Shown here in pieces: positions 1-5,632 of a stretch of 7,340 nucleotides of DNA. How positions within the stretch are numbered: position 1 is the first letter of the stretch; each line of letters begins with the position of its first letter. The translations under genes were made by a program, and so were the position numbers. This DNA comes from Candidatus Bathyarchaeota archaeon (GTDB lineage Archaea > Thermoproteota > Bathyarchaeia > 40CM-2-53-6). The notes below the pieces were generated by a model that worked only from the letters and a program-made list of their open reading frames with translations, searched no databases and was not told the origin of the DNA. The DNA lies in NCBI GenBank assembly GCA_005883085.1, contig VBAY01000145.1, positions 1 through 7,340 on the forward strand, written 5' to 3'.

Positions 1-2459
1 TTTCTTTCGTGTGGACCTACGGAGACGGAAGCGCAGGGACAGGTATCACTTCGACTCACATCTATAGCACTAGTGGGACCTTTAGTATCACCGTGACTGC
101 CACGGACTCGTCTTCGCTCCCCCAGATCGCGACCGGTTCAAGATCAATCACAGTTGTTGCAGCTCTGACGGTGCTATCTGCTATGGCTAGTCCAAACCCG
201 AATGATGCGGGCGTTCCTAGTAACTTCTCGGCCAGTACCAATGGTGGTGTCAGAGGGGTCTCTTGCAACTGGACCTTTGGAGATGGCGCATCAAGTACTG
301 GATGCTCGACGACACACGTCTACTCTAATCCAGGAACCTTCACGGTCGTCGTGACCGCGCAAGATAGTCTAGGAGTCACTGCATCCAAAACAGTTTCAGA
401 GGCCGTCAACGCACAGCCAACCGTTAGCTTCACAATAAGCCCGACGTCGGCGGTAAGTAGTCAGTCGGTGACCTTCACAGCCACCACGGTTGGTGGAACG
501 AATCCGTTAACTTTCAGTTGGAACTTTGGAGATAATAGTTCCGGGAGTGGAAACGTCGTCAGCCACACTTACTCTGTTCAAGGAACTTACATAGTCACGC
601 TTTCAGTCAGGGATGCGAATGCTCAAACGGCAACATCAACTCAGACCCTCTCTGTTGCACCATCGCCTCTGACCGCCAGCTTCGCGATGACACCATCATC
701 AGGACTAATGGTTGGACAACTCGCTAGCTTCACTGCTTCCGTCTCTGGCGGGACTTCTCCTTACACGTTCAACTGGAGCTTTGGTGATGGAACCACGGCT
801 TCAGGAAGCCCGGTAAATCACAGCTTCAATATGCCCGGGACTTACACGGTAACAGTAACGGTAACGGATGCAAACGCAATGACCGCTACAGTACCGGCCA
901 GCATCTTGGTCAATCCGCTTACACTTGCAGTAACTATCAGTGGACCAACGACTGGAAACTTAGGCAGTGCGGTCACGTTTACTGCGACTGGATCAGGCGG
1001 GACTACACCGTACACATTTGCGTGGGCGGCAACAGGCGGGAGTCCAGCTTCAGGCTCGGGCGCAAGCTTCTCCACCACTTACAGCACCGAAGGAACCTTC
1101 ACCGTTTCGGTGACGATCACCGATGCCAATGCGAACACGTCTATTGCTTCACAGAGCGTGACAGTAGTAGCTCTTCCAATTACCGCATGCTTCACAGTCT
1201 CAACCAGCCCAACAATTGGTGTTCAAGTTACCTTCGTTGCATCTGCTTCGGGAGGCACTGGTGGATACTCGTACGCTTGGAATCTTGGCGACGACAACAC
1301 CGCAACAGGAAACCCAGCGTCGCACAAATACACAACTGCCGGGTCATTTACAGTGGCACTGACAGTTACGGACTCAAGCATGACCCAGACAACCATCACG
1401 CAGATCATAACAGTCTCGCCGTCTCCCCCTGCGCCCCTCTCGACCAGCTTTACAATGAGTTCGGCATCCGCTCAGGCCGGACAATCAGTAACCTTCCTGG
1501 CAACAGCAAGCGGAGGGACTTCTCCGTACCTCTATTCGTGGAGTTTTGGCGACTCGTCAGTCTCGACTGGAAACCCGGTCTCTCACAGTTTCACGACGGG
1601 GAACTACACTGTTACTCTGACGGTTACAGACAGTTCCGTCCCCAACGAAACGGCTAGCGCATCAGAAACCATCACAATCTCTACAGGACCTCCCATGCTG
1701 ATTGTCACAGGGTCTCAGGCTGTCGATGAGGGCTCTCTACTCACTTTCAAAGTCTCAGCGACGGGTGATCCTTCGCAGACAATCATTATTGCATGTGCCA
1801 ATTGCCTCGCCATCGGAGCAAATCTCGCGCAGAACAGTGGCTTCGGGTTCGCGTCCGGGAATTTCAGCTGGACTCCAGTTGAGGGTCAAGGACCAGGCAC
1901 ATACCTCGTGATCATTTCTGCATCAGACGGTACAATGGTCGTCTCGGCCAACGTAAGTATCGCCGTTAATGAAGTAGCTGAGCAACCAGTGCTGGTGGTC
2001 CCCGGTCCAATCCATGCACGACAGGGAGAAAGCGTAAGTTTCATGGTAAATGTGACTGACCCCGACTGGCAAGAGGACAACGTGACCCTCGCGGTCAATG
2101 GACTTCCGGATGGTGCAAGCTTCGATCCAGCAACTGGAATTTTCAACTGGAATGTCAGTTCTGTACAGCCAGGCCTTTACACTATCACGTTCACAGCGAC
2201 TAGCAACGGCTCACCGTCTTTCCAAGACTCGAAGGTCGTAACCATTCATGTGGACAACGGAAACGGCCGCTGCTTCATCTGCGAATTCTTCTCCACTGCC
2301 GGAACGGTTTTACGCACTTCGACTGTGACAACCAATCCCTGGTTGCTCCTTCTTAGTGGAATGATTGGACTGACAACTACCCTTGCTGTGGGCACTAGGC
2401 GGGCCCGAGCACAGCTTCGGAGATCCCGACGACAAGTTTGCGAGTACCGGAAAGAGTAA
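1..2459 (+). CDS. PKD-repeat surface protein, membrane-anchored, 5' partial
   Basis: The frame is open at the left edge and begins inside a PKD domain (SFVWTYGDG), so the GTG at 9 is not the true start and the signal peptide lies outside. Numbering from that GTG, PKD-type domains lie at about 1-50 (partial), 53-134, 135-217, 218-302, 303-388, 389-471 and 472-558. Most carry W-x-F-GD-G/N/S, then H-x-Y/F and a GT(F/Y)TV-type strand. Two Ig/cadherin-like (He_PIG-type) domains follow at about 560-655 and 656-748, with FSWTP and FDPATGIFNW motifs. A Cys pair (C755, C758) precedes one transmembrane helix at about 776-796 and an Arg-rich tail to 816. Many N-x-S/T sequons suggest glycosylation. The layout predicts an extracellular stalk anchored at its C-terminus with a cytoplasmic basic tail, probably for adhesion or the cell envelope; ligand unknown. 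PKD domain 5 has lost the GDG turn. Domain calls are firm; the biological role is inference. Confidence 0.93.
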   Translation, partial: SFVWTYGDGSAGTGITSTHIYSTSGTFSITVTATDSSSLPQIATGSRSITVVAALTVLSAMASPNPNDAGVPSNFSASTNGGVRGVSCNWTFGDGASSTGCSTTHVYSNPGTFTVVVTAQDSLGVTASKTVSEAVNAQPTVSFTISPTSAVSSQSVTFTATTVGGTNPLTFSWNFGDNSSGSGNVVSHTYSVQGTYIVTLSVRDANAQTATSTQTLSVAPSPLTASFAMTPSSGLMVGQLASFTASVSGGTSPYTFNWSFGDGTTASGSPVNHSFNMPGTYTVTVTVTDANAMTATVPASILVNPLTLAVTISGPTTGNLGSAVTFTATGSGGTTPYTFAWAATGGSPASGSGASFSTTYSTEGTFTVSVTITDANANTSIASQSVTVVALPITACFTVSTSPTIGVQVTFVASASGGTGGYSYAWNLGDDNTATGNPASHKYTTAGSFTVALTVTDSSMTQTTITQIITVSPSPPAPLSTSFTMSSASAQAGQSVTFLATASGGTSPYLYSWSFGDSSVSTGNPVSHSFTTGNYTVTLTVTDSSVPNETASASETITISTGPPMLIVTGSQAVDEGSLLTFKVSATGDPSQTIIIACANCLAIGANLAQNSGFGFASGNFSWTPVEGQGPGTYLVIISASDGTMVVSANVSIAVNEVAEQPVLVVPGPIHARQGESVSFMVNVTDPDWQEDNVTLAVNGLPDGASFDPATGIFNWNVSSVQPGLYTITFTATSNGSPSFQDSKVVTIHVDNGNGRCFICEFFSTAGTVLRTSTVTTNPWLLLLSGMIGLTTTLAVGTRRARAQLRRSRRQVCEYRKE

Positions 2460-2510
2460 GCAATTCACTTGGTCAGAGTCCGTGTCGTGTATCGAAAGGT
2501 CATCCATAGA

Positions 2511-3044
2511 TCACGGAACAACAATGGCGTCTTTCTCCTCTGCCAGTTTCCCATAGGAGCTCCTCAGTACAAGAATTGCGAGCAGGTAACAAATTGTCGT
2601 GCCCAGCCCGAACCAGAAGAGATCTCCATAGACATTGGAAACGTTTGCGCCGCTGGTTTCTAGTACTCCGATCCAACCGAGAGCATTCAGAAACTTGCCG
2701 CCTAGATGGTATGCGAGATAGGTAGAGACTAACACGCCTGTCAGCCGGTATTGCCACTTCCAGCTCCTTCGAGACGAGGCAGCTCCGACAAGCCCGATCA
2801 CTAGAACTGCCATGACTCCTTGGAAGATGAGACCCGATCTGAGAAAGTCTAAGACTAGGCCGTTGCTCGAACCATACTGAGCGATCAAACTGGCCGTCGC
2901 TCCTTTTGGATTCACGCCCAGTCCGAGGGCGGTATTGACCGCGAGATATTGAGGGATGGAAAGGAGCAGATTCGCGAGGGTGGCGAGAGCGTATATTGCG
3001 AGATGTTCGCGGGAATTTACTTTCAATAGGTCCCGCAATGACAT
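2511..3044 (-). CDS. Small multi-pass membrane protein, unknown function
   Basis: I do not recognise this family. From the ATG at 3044 the protein has 177 residues. It starts with a short amphipathic stretch (MSLRDLLKVNSREH), then has about four hydrophobic segments, at roughly residues 15-36, 64-88, 102-124 and 140-160, and a short charged C-terminus ending IVVP. A GTG at 3188 would add 48 residues. I prefer 3044 because that extension is hydrophilic, rich in Arg, Ser and Pro, and has no membrane segment or signal peptide. A TATA-like TTTAGAA on the minus strand (3081-3075) lies just upstream of 3044. Neither start has a clear Shine-Dalgarno. The gene is convergent with the PKD gene (51-base gap) and divergent from the next membrane-protein gene. 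A GG-containing loop sits between hydrophobic segments three and four, and no catalytic motif is visible. A real gene is likely because the hydrophobic pattern is consistent across the frame; function is unknown. Confidence 0.72.
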   Translation of the reverse strand: MSLRDLLKVNSREHLAIYALATLANLLLSIPQYLAVNTALGLGVNPKGATASLIAQYGSSNGLVLDFLRSGLIFQGVMAVLVIGLVGAASSRRSWKWQYRLTGVLVSTYLAYHLGGKFLNALGWIGVLETSGANVSNVYGDLFWFGLGTTICYLLAILVLRSSYGKLAEEKDAIVVP

Positions 3045-3207
3045 GTAATCTGGGAGACTCGACTTCGTGCCGAGTTCTAAAGGATGGCGCTCGAGGGGGA
3101 ACCTGGGAGAGCTTTCTTTGTTGTTATCGCAAATGCGCGGGCTTATGTAGCCCAGAGAGCGGCCCTGATCGTGCCTGAACAGTAGCACACATCACAGTAG
3201 GTCATTG
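3045..3207. promoter_or_regulatory. Divergent promoter region between two membrane-protein genes
   Basis: If the left gene starts at 3044, this 163-base gap must hold promoters for both strands. On the minus strand TTTAGAA (3081-3075) is TATA-like, centred about 34 bases before the ATG. On the plus strand an inverted repeat GGGCT (3139-3143) / AGCCC (3149-3153) encloses a TA-rich stretch that could be a TATA element or an operator. AGGTCAT at 3199-3205 matches six of seven bases of the archaeal Shine-Dalgarno AGGTGAT and supports the ATG at 3208. The TATA assignments are weak guesses from position and composition. Confidence 0.3.
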
Positions 3208-4005
3208 ATGGCCGATCTTCTGATTCTTCATCTGATCCTCGCATTCACGGTCGGTGGCGCATGGGTCAGTTCGGCTACACTAATCGCTGAGAGATATGGT
3301 AGCGCACTCGGAGGTCTCGTGGGCGGACTTCCTGCAATATCCATAGTCTCATTTCTCTTCATCGGCCTCATCCAAGGAGCTACGACTGCATCGCAGGCTA
3401 CGACCGTCTTTCCTCTCGCCCTCAGCTTTACAATGTCATTCCTACTCGTCTACGCGGTTCTAACAGAAAGAGGTTTCCCGTTAGCGTTTGTCGGTGCGCT
3501 ACTCGTCTGGGTCGGCCTCTCAACGATCACAGCTTATCTTGACTTGAGAAATCTCTTCTTCTCGGTCGGAGTTTTTCTTTCGGTCGCCAGTGTCTACTTC
3601 TATCTGTTCAAGATGAAAATGAGACTTCCCTCCGTCGCAGGCGCGAAGATCGTTTACTCTCTCGCTCAAGTAGCACTCAGGGCTTTGATAGGTGGAGGCA
3701 TCGTTGCTCTGGCAGTTTTGTCAAGCCAGCTCGGAGGCCCTGAACTAGGCGGCATAGCTTCATCGTTCCCGGCGATATTCAGCCTCACCCTCTTTTTCAC
3801 ATACCGGACCCGTGGGATGGCGCTGTCGCGAGCATTAACAAAACCGTTGTTGATATCTGGAGGACTGACTGCTTTTCCCTACAGTCTTCTCGTAGGACAC
3901 CTCTATCCTGTTTTAGGGGTAGGGCTTGGAACATTGGTTGCACTGTCTTGCTCTGTCCCTTTGGTTGTGTCGGCCCACTTTCTGATCAATATCAGGAAGA
4001 TTTGA
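3208..4005 (+). CDS. Polytopic membrane protein with two-fold internal repeat
   Basis: This is a 265-residue, strongly hydrophobic protein with about eight or nine predicted transmembrane helices and few charged residues. The start is ATG 3208, preceded by AGGT at 3199-3202 with a five-base spacer; a TTG at 3205 is in frame but less likely. The sequence shows an internal duplication: LGGLVGGLPAIS in the N-terminal half (about residues 34-45) matches LGGIASSFPAIF in the C-terminal half (about 180-191), 146 residues apart and each at the start of a hydrophobic helix. Such inverted or tandem repeats are common in small-molecule transporters, so a transport role is plausible, but no substrate can be read from the sequence. 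It faintly recalls DUF3147-type proteins, whose GG-x4-P motif seems similar; I cannot confirm that. It is divergent from the neighbouring small membrane protein and is followed by a long gene-free stretch, so it is probably monocistronic. Confidence 0.85.
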   Translation: MADLLILHLILAFTVGGAWVSSATLIAERYGSALGGLVGGLPAISIVSFLFIGLIQGATTASQATTVFPLALSFTMSFLLVYAVLTERGFPLAFVGALLVWVGLSTITAYLDLRNLFFSVGVFLSVASVYFYLFKMKMRLPSVAGAKIVYSLAQVALRALIGGGIVALAVLSSQLGGPELGGIASSFPAIFSLTLFFTYRTRGMALSRALTKPLLISGGLTAFPYSLLVGHLYPVLGVGLGTLVALSCSVPLVVSAHFLINIRKI

Positions 4006-4035
4006 CGCTAGTGAGAGGCATTCACGCGCAAAAAT

Positions 4036-4078
4036 GGTAACCAATTCAACGGCTTCGACTTGCAGATTGGTTGGAACC
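4036..4078. repeat. Hairpin downstream of the polytopic membrane-protein gene
   Basis: AACCAAT (4039-4045) pairs with ATTGGTT (4066-4072). The stem extends outward by GGT (4036-4038) with ACC (4076-4078) across a three-base bulge, and inward by CAA/TTG. It begins about 30 bases after the stop codon at 4005 and is followed by a T5 run at 4124-4128. It could be a 3'-UTR processing or stability element, or part of a transcription end. The pairing is seen directly; the role is inference. Confidence 0.35.
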
Positions 4079-4183
4079 TTCAGCGGAGGGTCAATATTAT
4101 TCTTCCTATCGCTTGATGGCTCCTTTTTGCTGCGATGTATACCTGATGCTATCTCTAGTATGTCCTAAGCACGCTGTTTCCTT

Positions 4184-4190
4184 CTTATAC
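4184..4190 (+). promoter_or_regulatory. TATA-like element before the structured RNA candidate
   Basis: CTTATAC is centred near 4187. Archaeal TATA boxes are usually centred about 26-27 bases before the transcription start, which would place the start at about 4213, the first bases of the 12-bp stem that begins at 4211. No purine-rich BRE is evident just upstream (GTTTCCTT), which weakens the call. A second AT-rich candidate (TTTTTATTT, 4198-4206) would give a start near 4230, inside the stem. Confidence 0.35.
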
Positions 4191-4210
4191 TCGTGCGTTT
4201 TTATTTCTAG

Positions 4211-4409
4211 CGGGCTTCCCGGGGTCTTAACCTGATGACCACCCAAGAGACCTTAGGGTCCTCTTGGTTCGGGTTTTGCCGGGGAGCCCGTCCCGCTTGC
4301 AGTAATTTCCTTCCCAGCAGTCTCGAATTTTTGCCAAGTCTCTGCAGGGAGAGAATTCCTCGCATGCCTCCCAGTTTCCTGGTGGCAGATTCAGTGCGGA
4401 GCTTTTTTT
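4211..4409 (+). ncRNA. Candidate structured non-coding RNA, unknown family
   Basis: A 12-bp stem (4211-4222 with 4279-4290, one T-G wobble) closes a domain with an inner hairpin: CCAAGAG (4243-4249) with CTCTTGG (4261-4267), then ACC/GGT (4250-4252 with 4257-4259) across one bulged C, and a TTAG loop. ACC (4238-4240) can also pair with GGT (4272-4274). Downstream, TCTGC (4341-4345) pairs with GCAGA (4385-4389) around GGGAG/CTCCC (4347-4351 with 4368-4372). An alternative hairpin, CCAG-TTTC-CTGG, lies at 4371-4382. A T7 run at 4403-4409 could end transcription, giving about 200 nt; if it does not, the RNA may continue through the next stem to the T5 at 4681-4685 (about 475 nt). I do not recognise an Rfam family. 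The strand follows from the wobble pair, the TATA-like element and the T-run. Pairing is observed; transcription is inferred. Confidence 0.38.
4403..4409 (+). terminator. T7 run, possible archaeal terminator
   Basis: Seven consecutive T residues lie in a region otherwise of mixed composition, directly after the foldable segment 4341-4389. Archaeal RNA polymerase commonly terminates at T-runs of five or more on the non-template strand without needing a hairpin. This would define the 3' end of the RNA candidate that starts near 4211. Confidence 0.3.
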
Positions 4410-4425
4410 GGATGAATCCGGGACG

Positions 4426-4547
4426 CTTTGGCCGTCGGATCTGATCCGCGGCCTACGAATTCACGAGCTTCGAGGAGTCTTCCGGGAAGGAAGGAGGACG
4501 GAGGTAATTTCCGATGCGAACAAATGGATCAGATTCGGCAGTGAAAG
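4426..4547 (+). ncRNA. Long imperfect stem-loop, candidate RNA domain
   Basis: Arm 4426-4448 pairs with arm 4525-4547: 21 of 23 positions pair, four of them as G-T wobbles, with two mismatches (G-G and C-A). Fifteen consecutive pairs (4434-4448 with 4525-4539) form the core. The 76-base apical region contains a further hairpin, CTTCC (4479-4483) with GGAAG (4489-4493) around a GGGAA loop, in a purine-rich stretch. Of the five non-Watson-Crick positions other than G-G, four are G-T, which would pair only in a plus-strand transcript; on the minus strand they become A-C. It may be a second domain of the RNA beginning near 4211 or a separate element. No family is recognised. Confidence 0.35.
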
Positions 4548-4671
4548 TTTTGCTGTCCGACAACGCCGAGTCGCCGCAGTAGGAGAGGATGAGGGCGAAG
4601 AAAATTGTTCGTTGCACGCTTGACTCGGAACGCGAAGTAGGACGGGACGTCTCCATTGCTCAGGCCTGAGG

Positions 4672-4723
4672 CTCTCGTTATTTTTGATATTAAGACTTGT
4701 GGTGCACCCATGCCTCACGAGAG
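4672..4723 (+). repeat. Inverted repeat flanking a T5 run
   Basis: CTCTCGT (4672-4678) is the exact reverse complement of ACGAGAG (4717-4723). Between the arms lie a T5 run (4681-4685) and the palindrome GGTGCACC. A local alternative, GCCTC-ACGA-GAGGC at 4712-4725, competes for the right arm. Just upstream is a perfect 12-base palindrome, CTCAGGCCTGAG (4659-4670). Together these could form the 3' end or terminator of the RNA region to the left; function unproven. Confidence 0.25.
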
Positions 4724-4759
4724 GCTATGGATAGAAGTAGTTAGCCGTTGATACCTATG

Positions 4760-4807
4760 GCGATCAGGGACACAGCGCCAACTTGATTGTTCAACGCTTT
4801 TGATCGC
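4760..4807 (+). repeat. 48-base hairpin in the gene-free interval
   Basis: GCGATCA (4760-4766) pairs exactly with TGATCGC (4801-4807) and is extended by two G-T wobbles (4767-4768 with 4799-4800). After a five-base bulge, AGCG (4774-4777) pairs with CGCT (4795-4798). An inner AAC/GTT pair closes the loop. As in the stems to the left, the wobble pairs favour the plus strand. It may be a small RNA or an operator; there is no independent evidence for either. Confidence 0.3.
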
Positions 4808-4984
4808 TCTACGATGAACCGATTGCTATGCGACAGCTTCGAGATCAGTGATTCTGCTTTGGTGAGCAACGTATTGGTGGCCGAAGAATGAGGACATGAG
4901 AGGCTGAAGCAGGGAGAAGGGGATTAACGATTCATTCCGCTTCCTAGAACAACCAGTCTCAGCTTAACGTAATAAGCAACCCGA

Positions 4985-4998
4985 GATTATCGATTATC
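4985..4998 (+). promoter_or_regulatory. Tandem 7-base repeat at the tmk start
   Basis: GATTATC occurs twice in exact tandem and ends two bases before the TTG start of the thymidylate kinase. No Shine-Dalgarno lies in this stretch, so the mRNA may be leaderless or nearly so. An AT-rich stretch, TTAACGTAATAA (4964-4975), lies 26-37 bases upstream and could supply the TATA element. The repeat could be a transcription-factor site overlapping the start, or chance. Confidence 0.25.
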
Positions 4999-5000
4999 TC

Positions 5001-5588
5001 TTGCCCTCCCGTCTCATCGCGCTAGAAGGAATTGACCAAGCGGGGAAGAAGACTCAGACCAGACTCTTGTCAGCGAGCTTGCGCCGTGAGGGGTTCAAGG
5101 TCGGGACGCTGAGCTTTCCGATCTACTCTACAAGTTCAGGGCGACTTATCCGATCCTTCCTCGCTGGCAGAACCGACAGTGCACCGCACGCACTGCACAT
5201 GCTCTACTCCCTGAACCGTTGGGAGAATATGGAAACGATCACGGGCACTCTGAAGAAGAATGATTTTGTGATTTGTAACAGATACACTCCTTCCAACTTG
5301 GCTTATGGCGAGGCAAGGGGCTTGAGTGTCCAATGGCTCGCTGGCCTCGACGCGGGTCTGCCAGAGGCTCGCGCTGTCTTTGTCCTAGATGTTCCCATTC
5401 CCAAGTCGTTCTCAAGAAAGACCAAGCGTCGGGACATCAACGAGCGAGACCGCGCTTTTCTAGAGAAGGTGCGGAGAAACTATCGTACGCTAGCCCACAG
5501 ATTTGGATGGCACCTCGTCGATGGCACAAGACCGCCTGGCGAAGTTCATGAGCGAATACTTCTGGGTCTACGAAGCGCATTCCTCTAG
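5001..5588 (+). CDS. tmk: Thymidylate kinase (dTMP kinase)
   Basis: Phosphorylates dTMP to dTDP with ATP in the cytoplasm, the step before dTTP in DNA precursor synthesis. The 195-residue length is normal for the family. Visible motifs in order: P-loop EGIDQAGKKTQ (residues 9-19), FPIYSTSSGRLIRSFL (39-54, the FPxY...G..I element that contacts substrate), LNRW (71-74), ICNRYTPSNLAYG (91-103, the family's DRY..S..AY motif), LPEARAVFVLDV (120-131) and an Arg/Lys-rich LID region (about 138-151). Two positions are unusual: the Ser/Thr after the P-loop Lys is Lys17, and the Asp of DRY is Asn93. The start is TTG at 5001: an in-frame stop at 4965 rules out a long extension, no ATG or GTG lies between, and the P-loop needs about eight residues before it, as in homologues. 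No Shine-Dalgarno is seen. It is convergent with the Lon-like gene, 44 bases away. The family call is secure; activity is inferred. Confidence 0.9.
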   Translation: MPSRLIALEGIDQAGKKTQTRLLSASLRREGFKVGTLSFPIYSTSSGRLIRSFLAGRTDSAPHALHMLYSLNRWENMETITGTLKKNDFVICNRYTPSNLAYGEARGLSVQWLAGLDAGLPEARAVFVLDVPIPKSFSRKTKRRDINERDRAFLEKVRRNYRTLAHRFGWHLVDGTRPPGEVHERILLGLRSAFL

Positions 5589-5632
5589 GGTCCCCAACTT
5601 TGTTCCTATCGGATGGCCTAGGCCTGGGCCAG
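5589..5632. terminator. Short convergent gap with GC palindrome
   Basis: The 44 bases between the stops of the two convergent genes contain a perfect palindrome, GGCCTAGGCC (5615-5624), followed at once by TGGGCC, which allows a GGCC/GGCC stem with a short loop. There is no T-run of five or more on either strand, so a standard archaeal terminator is not evident. The palindrome might slow polymerase at the junction; this is a weak call. Confidence 0.2.

Larger units (their letters stand above)
4006..5000. other. 995-base gene-free interval with several inverted repeats
   Basis: No open frame here looks like a protein: the short frames are below 90 codons, overlap one another on both strands, and give Ser/Arg/Pro-rich translations without motifs or hydrophobic patterns. 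Instead the interval holds several hairpin-forming segments (4036-4078, 4211-4290, 4426-4547, 4672-4723, 4760-4807), a TATA-like element near 4184, T-runs at 4124-4128, 4198-4202, 4403-4409 and 4681-4685, and a tandem 7-mer next to the thymidylate kinase start. The other intergenic gaps in the window are about 45-165 bases, so this one is unusually long. The individual elements are listed separately. From about 4810 to 4960 I see nothing notable. Confidence 0.6.

Noticed and set aside
1022..1657. 211-codon frame inside the PKD gene.
   Set aside because: It is in another frame of a clearly coding repeat region. The product is Arg/His/Ser-rich without domain features and arises from the repetitive Thr/Ser/Gly codons.
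1..2459. PGF-type archaeosortase signal at the PKD protein C-terminus.
   Set aside because: The order motif-helix-basic tail is present, but no PGF or similar Pro-Gly-Phe motif precedes the helix.
4232..4280. CTGATGA, as in the hammerhead ribozyme core or a box C motif.
   Set aside because: The hammerhead GAAA does not follow the adjacent stem, and no box D (CTGA) or C'/D' pair lies at guide-RNA spacing. The first base also departs from RTGATGA.
4235..4444. 69-codon plus-strand frame in the gene-free interval.
   Set aside because: It lies within the strong hairpins, has no Shine-Dalgarno, and its Ser/Arg/Pro-rich product has no motif. Frames of similar size exist on the other strand here.
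4211..4690. Archaeal RNase P RNA or SRP 7S RNA.
   Set aside because: The GGAAAGTC-type CR-I element and the CR-V region of RNase P are missing on both strands, and the SRP helix 8 GGAA/AGCAG arrangement is not found. The purine-rich GGGAAGGAAGG only superficially resembles it. A covariance model search would be decisive.
4453..4718. Several overlapping minus-strand frames of 60-85 codons.
   Set aside because: They overlap each other in different frames and show no hydrophobic pattern, motif or ribosome site. This is consistent with chance in GC-balanced DNA.
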